The notes beneath the pieces were generated by a model. That model saw only the letters and a program-made list of their open reading frames with translations. It was not told where the DNA came from and made no database searches. Source: Eubacterium sp. (GTDB lineage Bacteria > Bacillota > Clostridia > Lachnospirales > Lachnospiraceae). From it: 35,683 nucleotides of DNA. The stretch covers positions 1-35,683 of the forward strand of contig JAILGP010000014.1 in NCBI GenBank assembly GCA_024696635.1. Reading direction: 5' to 3'. How positions within the stretch are numbered: position 1 is the stretch's first letter; every line of letters begins with the position of its first letter. Both the position numbers and the translations under genes were made by a program. Shown here piece by piece: positions 20,878 to 30,403 of the stretch.

Positions 20878-20961
20878 TCACCACTCCATAGCTTTATAGT
20901 ACTTTTTATAAATGTAATAAGATTACAAGCCTTAATCAACAAGAAAATATTACATATCCAG

Positions 20962-21576
20962 TTAGCTTTCAGAAAAAACATCCTTCTCAGTTTCGATGGA
21001 ATATCTTTCGAATGCATTTATAACCCTTGTATTTTTATAGGTATCTTCTCTTTTAAATTTTCTGCCATAGGTCATATGGACATGTCCGTGAATAAAGAGC
21101 TTAGGCTGATACTTATCTAATATCTTATTAAAAATACCAAAGCCCCTATGAGGAAGATCATCTCCATCATTTAGTCCCTTGGCAGGACTATGAGTAAGAA
21201 GTATATCCACGCCCTTATATCTCCATAATTTAGGCAAAAGTCTTATATACCTGCCTATCATCTGCAGTTCAGTATACTGGTATCCACTATAATTATAGCG
21301 CATACTGCCTCCCAGACCCATTATGCGAACTCCGTGATATACAAATATATCATCATCTACACAGGTGCAGCCTCCCGGCGGAGTATCTCTATAACATCCA
21401 TCATGATTTCCATGAACATAAAGTATAGGAACCTTAGAATAGGTGGCAATAAACTCCAAATACTGGGGCGCCAGATCTCCGGCAGATAGTATTAGATCAT
21501 ACCCATCTAATTTAGTTTTTTCAAAAAAATCCCACAGATATCTCGACTCGATATCTGCCAGTGCCAGAATTCTCAT
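20962..21576 (-). CDS. Calcineurin-like metallophosphoesterase
   Basis: ILSAGDLAPQYL, YVHGNHDG, LLTHSPAKG, LFIHGHVHMTYGR. Confidence 0.85.
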   Translation of the reverse strand: MRILALADIESRYLWDFFEKTKLDGYDLILSAGDLAPQYLEFIATYSKVPILYVHGNHDGCYRDTPPGGCTCVDDDIFVYHGVRIMGLGGSMRYNYSGYQYTELQMIGRYIRLLPKLWRYKGVDILLTHSPAKGLNDGDDLPHRGFGIFNKILDKYQPKLFIHGHVHMTYGRKFKREDTYKNTRVINAFERYSIETEKDVFSES

Positions 21577-21577
21577 T

Positions 21578-23647
21578 CTAGTCTACCCCTTCTGTACTGT
21601 CTGTATTCTTTGCAGTTTCTACCTGTATTCCTTTTAATTCTACAATCTGTTTAGCCTGGTCCTTAAGTTCATCAAGCCCCGGAATAGAACCTATGACATT
21701 ATCAACCAGCCAATTCATTTTTATAATGTCCTCAATGTCCAGATTTACTCCATCCTGACTTCTAAGACTTCCATCCTGGGAAATAATCCTTCCTCCAAAT
21801 GGAGAAAACTCATCATTTATTATCATATCTCTCATTTTAAGAACAAGACGTTTTAAATCATAAGGAATTTTTTCTGAAAGAATTACATCAACAACACCTG
21901 AGGAAAGCCCCCACCAATAATTGATAGGCTTGCTTTCACTTTCAGCATCTGTACTTCCCCAGTTACCCTTCATAATAATATTGATTATCTTTTCATAAAG
22001 CTGGCCCCAGTTATAAACAGTCATTATAATATTTTCCGGATCCCCGTCTGTAAGACGATACATACCGAATTTTCTTGAGGCCTTCCTTGGTGTGATCATA
22101 TCCTGATCAGATACGTAATCAATACCCTCTTCATAAAATGAATGATATATTTCATCCCTATGTTCAGTAGTCTTAAGAGTTGTCCACTTAAGATAAACCT
22201 TAACTCTAGGATTCATCATCCTTGCACCTATAGCAAACGCATTTATATTTGCTGTTATTCCATAAATAGGATAATCAGCCAGATAACCTATCTTGTCAGT
22301 CTGAGTAAGAGCTCCTGCAAGCATACCTGACATAAACTTAGCCTCATACAGTCTTGCATAATAGGTTCTGATATATCTATGGGATGTATTAAGAGAACAA
22401 TTAAGTATCTTTACCGAAGGATATTTAATAGCACACTTAAGACTAGGACTAATCATACTTGTGGTAGTTGTAAATATTACCTCTACCCCATCCTCTTCAA
22501 TAAGAGACTCAATAGCTTTAATCGTTTCCTCCTCAGACTTAGCAGTAGTTACCTGAAGAGCGCTCACCTTTTTACCAAAAACCTCAATAAGATGATTTCT
22601 TCCTAGTTCATGCTGATATAACCAGTTTGAATTAGAAGGATCCTTATCATATATAAAGGCGACCTTAAGAGGTTTACTCGCAGTATAGTTTTGAGAGAAA
22701 ATTTTTGTAATAACATTATCTTTTTCTGGCGGTGGATCAAGAGAAACCTCAACCTCATACTGTTCATTGATTACAAGAAATTCCTGCCACATACTTGATA
22801 TAGCCGTTTCTATTTCCTCAAGATTCATGTCACAAAGGGCATCGAATCCCGTAACCTCAACAAAGGTTAAAAAGGCATCCCCAGTGGTGACTTCACTAAG
22901 ATGATCCCCGCCTCTTTTCTTAAAGGCTTTTTCGAATCTTCTATAAGCCGCCTTTAATTCCAGAATAGTATCTTCACTCCATATCAAGGAAGCTTCAGCA
23001 CGGATAGCGGTTCCACCACCATCGGCCGAATCACCTACCGTACTTACCTGAGATATAACCGGGGATTCACCTATTTCTCCCCCATGAATATCTGCTTCCT
23101 TAACAGCATTAAGAAGTCTCTTATAGCAGCCCTCATGAGTAAATAAAATAAAATTTACCGAGGTCTTTTTATTAAAATCCATATATTCATAGTAAATCTT
23201 TATTTCCTTATCATCAGTAAGTTTGGGAACCTTTCTGGTGACAAAAGCAGGTATAGAATCAGCCTCAAAATACTTAAGAACGCTGACTCTCTTATTGCCT
23301 TCTACTACATAATAGAAATTCAGATACTCATAAACCTTAATAGGGTCTCTGATACCTTCATCTAAATGTGCATCAGAAAGCATAGACCATTTACTAGAAA
23401 ACTCAGTATTAGCCTCCATAATAGGCATAAAATTAGATGCAAACGCCTGTGTTCGTCCAGCTGTACTGGTTCCAATAACCCTGTCTAGTGGTATATTCAC
23501 CAATCCTAAATTAACATCCCTTGATATATAGTCTTTATTTATAATATCATCCAAGACCGGAAGAAAAGGATATTTACCCTCTGACACATTAGTTCTGTAG
23601 GCCTTTAACCCCAATTTTTTGGCCTTTTCATATAAATCTTTAGACAT
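21578..23647 (-). CDS. Fusion of N-terminal ParB-like domain with BMP/PnrA-like ligand-binding domain; no signal peptide evident
   Basis: ParB-like: VNIPLDRVIG...HLDEGIRDPIKVYEYLNFYYVVEGNKRVSVLKYFEADSIPAFV; BMP-like: LKVAFIYDKDPSNSNWLYQHELGRNHL...YARLYEAKFMSGMLAGALTQTDKIGYLADYPIYGITANINAFAIGARMMNPRVKVYLKW. Confidence 0.75.
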   Translation of the reverse strand: MSKDLYEKAKKLGLKAYRTNVSEGKYPFLPVLDDIINKDYISRDVNLGLVNIPLDRVIGTSTAGRTQAFASNFMPIMEANTEFSSKWSMLSDAHLDEGIRDPIKVYEYLNFYYVVEGNKRVSVLKYFEADSIPAFVTRKVPKLTDDKEIKIYYEYMDFNKKTSVNFILFTHEGCYKRLLNAVKEADIHGGEIGESPVISQVSTVGDSADGGGTAIRAEASLIWSEDTILELKAAYRRFEKAFKKRGGDHLSEVTTGDAFLTFVEVTGFDALCDMNLEEIETAISSMWQEFLVINEQYEVEVSLDPPPEKDNVITKIFSQNYTASKPLKVAFIYDKDPSNSNWLYQHELGRNHLIEVFGKKVSALQVTTAKSEEETIKAIESLIEEDGVEVIFTTTTSMISPSLKCAIKYPSVKILNCSLNTSHRYIRTYYARLYEAKFMSGMLAGALTQTDKIGYLADYPIYGITANINAFAIGARMMNPRVKVYLKWTTLKTTEHRDEIYHSFYEEGIDYVSDQDMITPRKASRKFGMYRLTDGDPENIIMTVYNWGQLYEKIINIIMKGNWGSTDAESESKPINYWWGLSSGVVDVILSEKIPYDLKRLVLKMRDMIINDEFSPFGGRIISQDGSLRSQDGVNLDIEDIIKMNWLVDNVIGSIPGLDELKDQAKQIVELKGIQVETAKNTDSTEGVD

Positions 23648-23736
23648 ATTACCCTCACTTATTAATCATAAGATAATAACAAGATTACTTATTATCAGTC
23701 TATTTTAATATGTTTATAAATAATTACAAATGCACC

Positions 23737-24909
23737 TTATAGTCTGCTTATACCTGATCTGATAGCCTCTTCCTTAACAGCCTGAGCTACAACCTTGGCT
23801 ACATTTTCATTAAATGCATCAGGTATGATATATTCTTCATTTAACTCTTCGTCAGTAACTATTGAAGCAATAGCTCTTGCAGCAGCTTCCTTCATTGGTT
23901 CAGTTATAGCTCTTGCCCTCGCATCCAGTGCACCACGGAAGATACCAGGAAATACAAGAACATTATTAATCTGATTAGGGAAATCCGAACGACCTGTAGC
24001 TATGATTCTTGCTCCGCCCTTCTTTGCATCTTCAGGCATGATTTCAGGTGTAGGATTAGCCATTGCAAATACTATTGCATCATCGGCCATAGACTCAACC
24101 ATCTGACTTGTTACTATTCCAGGAGCTGACACACCAATAAATACATCCTTACCCTTAATTACATCTGCAAGGCTTCCAGTTTCCTTATACTTATTTGTGA
24201 CAGCAGCGATTTCCTGCTTTGCTGAATTAAGACTTGTATCACCTTCAACAATAGCGCCCTTTCTGTCTACCATAACAACATTTCCGATTCCAAAGCTCTG
24301 AAGAAGCTTACAAATTGATATACCGGCTGATCCAGCACCACTTATTACAGCGCTTACATCTTCCCATTTCTTCCCTACAATCTTAAGAGCATTTGTAAGT
24401 CCAGCAGCAACAACTATAGCTGTACCATGCTGATCATCATGGAATACTGGAATATCAAGCTCTTCCTTAAGTCTTGCTTCTATCTCAAAGCATCTAGGTG
24501 CTGAAATATCTTCAAGATTAATTCCACCAAAGGATGGAGCAAGTCTCTTAACAGTCTCTACTATTTCATCAGTATCCTTTGTATCAATGCAGATAGGAAA
24601 TGCATCTACATTTCCAAATCTCTTAAAAAGAACTGATTTTCCTTCCATTACAGGTATAGCTGCAAGAGGACCTATATCACCAAGTCCAAGAACTGCTGTT
24701 CCATCAGATACAACTGCCACAGTATTACATTTAAGTGTATACTTGTAAACATCATCAGGATTCTCATGAATCTTTCTACAAGGTTCTGCAACTCCAGGGG
24801 TATAGGCAGTGGAAAGATCCTCCTTTGTTTCAACTGGCACCTTAAGTGCTACTTCAAGTTTTCCTTCATGTTCTTCATGCATTTTAAGACTAGCTGCATT
24901 ATAATCCAT
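23737..24909 (-). CDS. NAD(P)-dependent malic enzyme
   Basis: AYTPGVAEPCRKI, VSDGTAVLGLGDIGPLAAIPVMEGK, FHDDQHGTAIVVAAGL, FAMANPTPEIMPEDAK, NQINNVLVFPGIFRGALDARA. Confidence 0.95.
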   Translation of the reverse strand: MDYNAASLKMHEEHEGKLEVALKVPVETKEDLSTAYTPGVAEPCRKIHENPDDVYKYTLKCNTVAVVSDGTAVLGLGDIGPLAAIPVMEGKSVLFKRFGNVDAFPICIDTKDTDEIVETVKRLAPSFGGINLEDISAPRCFEIEARLKEELDIPVFHDDQHGTAIVVAAGLTNALKIVGKKWEDVSAVISGAGSAGISICKLLQSFGIGNVVMVDRKGAIVEGDTSLNSAKQEIAAVTNKYKETGSLADVIKGKDVFIGVSAPGIVTSQMVESMADDAIVFAMANPTPEIMPEDAKKGGARIIATGRSDFPNQINNVLVFPGIFRGALDARARAITEPMKEAAARAIASIVTDEELNEEYIIPDAFNENVAKVVAQAVKEEAIRSGISRL

Positions 24910-24950
24910 AATTTTCTCTCCTTAATACATTTATAAATTAAAGCTTATTC

Positions 24951-25820
24951 CTAAGAAAGGAAATCGCTTATAGACATCTGTTGTCCAACCTGCTTATTCT
25001 CATATCTACGCTTCCAGTCGCGTATACGCTTTGAATCAGCAACAATTCCATATTTTTCACAAAGCTTAATCATATTGCCAAGTAATTCCTTATGATTTTC
25101 AGGAAGTAATTCTGGTGATTCCCTGCACCGTTCCACATATCTTGCATACTCCTGAGGAAAACGTTTTCTATATTCCTGATAGAAAAAGTTCCTGTCAGCT
25201 TTAGGTATAGCAAGCCTTAGATCTGACAAGTCAAGCCTTTCCACACCATACTCTGCCATAGTTTCAATCATACTCTGCAGCTCATAAACAGAGTCATTTA
25301 CATATGGAACAAGAGGATAAAATGCAGCTAAGACATCTATCTTCTCCTTCTTCAGAAGCTTGATAAGCTCCAGTCTCTGCTGAAGCTTCATAGTCTGACC
25401 TCCTTCAATAAGCTTTATCCTTGCATCTGACATGGCAGGAAAGGTTATCTCAACAACACATTTTGTTTTAGATGAAATCCCCTTAAGAATATCCAGATCC
25501 CTTGTTATTTCAAAACGCTTTGTAGATATTATCACACCATGGTCATAATTTTCAATAACCTTAAGACACTCTCTTGTTAACTTAAACTCTTCTTCATATT
25601 CCGAATAAGGATCACCCAGATTACCCATAAGTATCATACCTGGTTTTCTTCTGGATTTCAGAGTCTTAGCCAAATTTTGAGGAGCATCCATCTTAACGCC
25701 TATATCCATAGGATCCTGAACCCTGCTAACCGTAAGAAGAATAGAATCCTCCGTTCTTCCCACGTATATATTCAGTCCATTCTGAGGAGTCAGAATATTT
25801 TGAGAATTAATTATATACAT
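24951..25820 (-). CDS. SPL-type radical-SAM-like protein lacking the CxxxCxxC cluster motif
   Basis: Scaffold motifs NILTPQNGLNIY, GNLGDPYSEYEEEFKLTRECLKVI, STKRFEITRDLDIL, TKCVVEITF, YPLVPYVND; the cysteine segment reads VGRTEDSILLTVSRVQDP. Confidence 0.7.
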   Translation of the reverse strand: MYIINSQNILTPQNGLNIYVGRTEDSILLTVSRVQDPMDIGVKMDAPQNLAKTLKSRRKPGMILMGNLGDPYSEYEEEFKLTRECLKVIENYDHGVIISTKRFEITRDLDILKGISSKTKCVVEITFPAMSDARIKLIEGGQTMKLQQRLELIKLLKKEKIDVLAAFYPLVPYVNDSVYELQSMIETMAEYGVERLDLSDLRLAIPKADRNFFYQEYRKRFPQEYARYVERCRESPELLPENHKELLGNMIKLCEKYGIVADSKRIRDWKRRYENKQVGQQMSISDFLS

Positions 25821-25917
25821 AAATATAATAACCTACCTGTCTTTAATCGATTTTTCTTTTCTGTATATCAATTTATAAATCATATAAATCAATTAGCCGA
25901 AAAATAAATCACTAAAA

Positions 25918-25943
25918 TCTAAATAAATATTCTAAATAAATAT
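25918..25943. repeat. Perfect 13-bp tandem duplication
   Basis: TCTAAATAAATAT x2. Confidence 0.9.
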
Positions 25944-25965
25944 AAAACACTCATCATCCAAGTAA

Positions 25966-28900
25966 TTAAACGAAGTCAAAGGTTGCCTGTTCGTAATCAA
26001 GGGACTTATATTCCATTTCCTCACCCTTAGTCTTACTACTATAAGAAACAACAACCGTAGTAGTCTTGTTACCCTTCATCTGCTGCCCCAGCACATAATT
26101 GATATCAAATCTACCTGTAATCTCAGGTGTTGCTCCTCGGGCAGGAACTATAAGCTGGCAGGAATTTTCTGCAAGAAGATTAAATATAGGCTCCCAAATA
26201 TAAATATCCTTAGCCGCTCCAAAGGGGTTATCAATAAAGAGAGTCTTGGACCTTTTCTCACTTCCAGCTGTAGCATACATACCCGAAATATAATTAATGA
26301 TTGAAATAAGGAACTGTATATAAATACCCTGAGACTGTCCCGTACTACCTACAGCCTCCTCATACCTAAGGTACCTGCTTTGTTCCTTAATACGTTCTCT
26401 CTTATAAAGCTGAAGTCTTATCTTGGACATATCACTTACAATAACAGAGAAAAGCTTCTTCATAGCAAGATTGATACTAAGAGTCTTCTGTCTCTCTGCA
26501 TCACTTTCCTTCTTATCAAGCTCTTCAACTATATGGTCTATATACTGAGACATTCTTTCTTCTATAAACTCATCCTTAACATAGGGAATAGAAAGCTTTA
26601 TCATCTGTATTCTTTCTCCATCCATATTTATTTCAGAAAGCTTGGTCAACTTATCAAGCTCCGATTTAACATCCAGGCATCTTTCCACACACTGATTTAC
26701 AAAGCTTTCCTTAAGTTTCTCCATACTATCCAAGCTCTTCTCAATCCTGTCTCTTTCCAGAATTATAATATCTGTAACATCCTTAAGTCTTGATCTAAGC
26801 CCTTCTGCCTCCTGTCTGTTATTAGGAATGTTAACATCATCCCTTATAGAAGCCGCAAGCTCCAAGGCCTTCATCTCATTTAGAGTCTCATAAACCTTAA
26901 GCTTAACCTTCATTATATCGGACTTAGCTCTATCTATAGCCTTAGTGACCTTATCATATTCCACCAGATTCATTTCAAATATTTCTCTCAAATCATCTGA
27001 TTCAATAATGGTAAGAGAACCTAAATCGATGGAGGCAGTTTCTACAATTCTATTAGCAAGCTTTAATAGATCATCATTGCCCTTTACCTTATTATTAAAT
27101 GCCTTCTCATCAGCTTCTGCTCTTGAAAGTGCCTCCTTCTTATCATTACAAAGAAGCATAGCCTTTTCTATGGAGCGTCTGATATCCTGAGTATATTCCT
27201 CCTCAAGATTATCTAATTTATCAAGGGCTTCCTGACCATGTTCACCAACCAGTCTTGTTCTTGCATATTCAATACTTCCTTCTAGCTTTGCAAGTTCATT
27301 TAACTGTTTTATTTTTTCTCCTCTGATCCTGTCAGACTTATCCTTGATCTCAGCTATTTCTTTATTTAGCCCCGCTATAACTTCAGGATTTACAGCTATA
27401 AGCTCCTTCTCCTTCTTTTTTATATCCTCTATATCAACTCCCAGTTCAGCAATACTTCTTCTACATCTTTCAATAGAAGAAGTAAGAGTATCCATAAGAA
27501 GTTTTTCCTTCTCACTAGATATCCTGCCCTTAGCACCACCTACGACAGAATCAAAAGCTCTCTCAAGCTCTTGAAAATTCATATCCGACTTTATAAATTT
27601 GGATTCGATATAATAAGGAGAAAATTTATTTTCCCATTTAAATGTAATTTCATCTCTTTTCTGCTTAAGGCCTTCCAGATTTCCTCTCTGCATCACAAGC
27701 TCAGACATAGTCTTATCTTCACTATGTTTTATATCTTCAAGCCTTTCCAGTATAGCCTCCTTATCCTTCTTATATTTTTCCTTTTCCTTAAGAAGACTAT
27801 CTTCCCTATCCTGTACAGATACAAGCTTATTAAGACTTATCAGCTCAGCCTGATATTTTCTTATATTAGAACCAAGTTCTTCAGCCTCATCATCCAGCTT
27901 ATATAACTTGTTCTTAAGCATAAGCTCCTGGTCAGCCATTTCCTTCATAGATTTTTCAAGAAGGTCCCGCTCCTTACTAAGCGCCTCCTTCTGTTCTTCA
28001 GCCTTCATATAATCCTTATCTATAAGGCTTCTGACAAAATCCATATCCTCATTTATGGTATCCAGCATCTGCTCTGCAGTTCTAAGCTCTTCCTTCTTAT
28101 TATCCAGCTCTCCGCCTAAAATTCTAAGCTTTCTATCAAGATTCTTTGGATCTATAAAGAAGTCAGGCTGTCTTCTAACAAAATATGCTCCATCACCAAG
28201 ATATATATCTATTGTATCCAGCATATCCCTGTCATATAGTAGTATTTCTTCTTCTATATTAAGTTCTTTAAGCCCGGGATCATCCTTTAAGCTATCAAGA
28301 TTTCTTACTACAACTCCATAGGGAAGTCCAGGAAGCTTCTTAAGCAGCTTTTCTTTCCTTTCCTCTGGAAGAGCCGACAGATAATCCATTCCATACATAG
28401 CATCACTGCTATGACGAGTAAACAGATAATCAATAACATGCTTTACCCCATAGGTTTCAGAAATCAGCTTCCCATCACGGATTTCCTTCTCCCTTTCCTC
28501 AAGCTCACTAACAGACTGCTTAAGTTCATATATATTAATTACATTTCCACTTATCCTGTCTCTCAGGTTATCCAGAAGCACTTCTGGTCTTACATCCTTA
28601 GCCCCTGCATAAATGGTACTGATTGAAGTATACTTAGGTTTAATCTTGGCATACTGATCAATCAATTGGTCTAATTCTTCAAGACTTTTTATAATACCCT
28701 TACGCTGATTAGTCCTATCCATATATTCTGAACGTATATCATCAAGCTGAGCCTGACATTCCCTCTTATCCTGTTCATTGCCAAGAAGTCTTTTTTCTGC
28801 TTTTTCCAGCCTGTCAGATCTGTCTTTATAGGAAGATGCAGGATCAATCATAAGTGAATATTCAATATCATCCCTTAATTCATCTAAAGTCTTATCTATA

Positions 28901-30393
28901 TCCTTAAGTTCAATATCAGCATAATCAGATCTACTATCCAAAACCGCAAGCTCAGTCTCCGCTTCAGACTTCTTCTTTGCCCTGAGACTGATTTCTTCTT
29001 CCAGCTGTCTTATCCACTCTTCAGTAGAACTGATTTTCCCAGTAAGATCATTAAGCTGTCCATCAATAAGTCTATGAATGTTATATGTAATAGCATAGAT
29101 ATCATTCATTCCATTTGAAATACCATTTGTAATATTATCCCTGTCCTTCTTAAGAGCCTCCAGCTCTTCCTCCTGCCTCTTCATTTCAAGATATTCAGCA
29201 GCAGCCTTAAGATTCTTCATGATGGTACTACTATGCTCCAGCTTTTCCTTTATTCTTTCCTCTTCCATTTCGAGCTTTTCTATATTATCTTTTCTTTCCT
29301 GATAAGCACTAAGCTCTTTATATATTTTAAGAATTTCATAAAGACTTATGGCATGAGCAAGATCTCTTCTTGCTTCTTCTACCTTTGCTATAAGCTCAGC
29401 CTTCTTAGTCTCTCTTTCTGTCTTCTCAATTTCCAGAGTCTTTGCGACACGACCACATTCCTTGGCGACCTCATCCTGTTTTTTATAAAGATCCATAAAT
29501 GAATCAACTCTCGAAGAAAGAAGCTCCACCAGCTGACACTCATGATCATACATCTGTATATCCTTTTTCTTTTCAGCAAGAGTCCTCAACTCTTCCTGTA
29601 TGGTCATAAGCAAAGTAACTGTACTCTCAGTTTTTTCACTTTCTCTTTCAGTCTTTGTATGGTATGCCTTCTCTATTATCTCTTCTATAAGAAGATCTTC
29701 AATAACCTTCCTGGTAGTCTTATAATTAGTCTCAAAATATGTTCTTACATGACCTTCAGTCTTATTGATTCCCCTTATTATTTCCCACTGACTTTCATAA
29801 AGTCCATAGTCAGCTATAAACCTCTGATACTCACCCTTACGGTCAAATATATGAACAACAAGATTCTTATCATTTCTAGAAAGATCGTGAAGATAATTTT
29901 TAAGAGCCTTATAGGATATTCTTTCATTATCCTTCTCTAAGGGAAGATTAATAATATCATTTTTATTATATTCCCTGTAAAATATGACGTAATTAAAATA
30001 CTCTATCCTGGCAGTCTCAAATTCTGATTCCTTGCCCTGATTCTCCCCTGACACCTCCACTTCCCCTGTGGTTGCTTTTTTAGCAGCAAAGCCCGTAGTC
30101 ATAAAACGAAGGCCTTCCTTAGCCTCTGAAGGATCCAATTTCCATTCTATAAGTGAATGAATAACTGTATTACTAGAATCCCTAAAGAGCTTCTCTATAG
30201 GCTGTTTATCATCCAGTGTAGAATTAGGTATAAGATTCTGCATAAGAAGAAGCATAAGTACACTCTTTCCTCCACCATTTGCAAGGTCATAAAGTGTATT
30301 TCTTCCATACATCTTCATTGAGAAATCATCATATTCCTGAGTCCCAAAATTATATTTAACATTATTTACCCTGATACGATTAATACTTGGCAT
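25966..30393 (-). CDS. SMC-like coiled-coil ATPase, JetC/MukB-like (1475 aa)
   Basis: N-terminal Walker A DLANGGGKSVLML; very long coiled coils flanking a central globular region; C-terminal GSTGQSQG and TLFIDNPFGAAKD. Confidence 0.8.
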   Translation of the reverse strand: MPSINRIRVNNVKYNFGTQEYDDFSMKMYGRNTLYDLANGGGKSVLMLLLMQNLIPNSTLDDKQPIEKLFRDSSNTVIHSLIEWKLDPSEAKEGLRFMTTGFAAKKATTGEVEVSGENQGKESEFETARIEYFNYVIFYREYNKNDIINLPLEKDNERISYKALKNYLHDLSRNDKNLVVHIFDRKGEYQRFIADYGLYESQWEIIRGINKTEGHVRTYFETNYKTTRKVIEDLLIEEIIEKAYHTKTERESEKTESTVTLLMTIQEELRTLAEKKKDIQMYDHECQLVELLSSRVDSFMDLYKKQDEVAKECGRVAKTLEIEKTERETKKAELIAKVEEARRDLAHAISLYEILKIYKELSAYQERKDNIEKLEMEEERIKEKLEHSSTIMKNLKAAAEYLEMKRQEEELEALKKDRDNITNGISNGMNDIYAITYNIHRLIDGQLNDLTGKISSTEEWIRQLEEEISLRAKKKSEAETELAVLDSRSDYADIELKDIDKTLDELRDDIEYSLMIDPASSYKDRSDRLEKAEKRLLGNEQDKRECQAQLDDIRSEYMDRTNQRKGIIKSLEELDQLIDQYAKIKPKYTSISTIYAGAKDVRPEVLLDNLRDRISGNVINIYELKQSVSELEEREKEIRDGKLISETYGVKHVIDYLFTRHSSDAMYGMDYLSALPEERKEKLLKKLPGLPYGVVVRNLDSLKDDPGLKELNIEEEILLYDRDMLDTIDIYLGDGAYFVRRQPDFFIDPKNLDRKLRILGGELDNKKEELRTAEQMLDTINEDMDFVRSLIDKDYMKAEEQKEALSKERDLLEKSMKEMADQELMLKNKLYKLDDEAEELGSNIRKYQAELISLNKLVSVQDREDSLLKEKEKYKKDKEAILERLEDIKHSEDKTMSELVMQRGNLEGLKQKRDEITFKWENKFSPYYIESKFIKSDMNFQELERAFDSVVGGAKGRISSEKEKLLMDTLTSSIERCRRSIAELGVDIEDIKKKEKELIAVNPEVIAGLNKEIAEIKDKSDRIRGEKIKQLNELAKLEGSIEYARTRLVGEHGQEALDKLDNLEEEYTQDIRRSIEKAMLLCNDKKEALSRAEADEKAFNNKVKGNDDLLKLANRIVETASIDLGSLTIIESDDLREIFEMNLVEYDKVTKAIDRAKSDIMKVKLKVYETLNEMKALELAASIRDDVNIPNNRQEAEGLRSRLKDVTDIIILERDRIEKSLDSMEKLKESFVNQCVERCLDVKSELDKLTKLSEINMDGERIQMIKLSIPYVKDEFIEERMSQYIDHIVEELDKKESDAERQKTLSINLAMKKLFSVIVSDMSKIRLQLYKRERIKEQSRYLRYEEAVGSTGQSQGIYIQFLISIINYISGMYATAGSEKRSKTLFIDNPFGAAKDIYIWEPIFNLLAENSCQLIVPARGATPEITGRFDINYVLGQQMKGNKTTTVVVSYSSKTKGEEMEYKSLDYEQATFDFV

Positions 30394-30403
30394 AGGATGC
30401 TCC

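Noticed and set aside
25720-25790. Frameshift hiding an intact CxxxCxxC in the radical-SAM-like gene
   Set aside because: The other two minus-strand frames of this segment give no Cys-x3-Cys-x2-Cys pattern, so a simple indel would not restore the motif.
26380-29940. Plus-strand ORFs antisense to the JetC-like gene (e.g. 26380-26793, 27571-27906, 29542-29940)
   Set aside because: Leu/Ile/Ser/Phe-rich shadow frames of a coiled-coil gene; no start-site or domain support.
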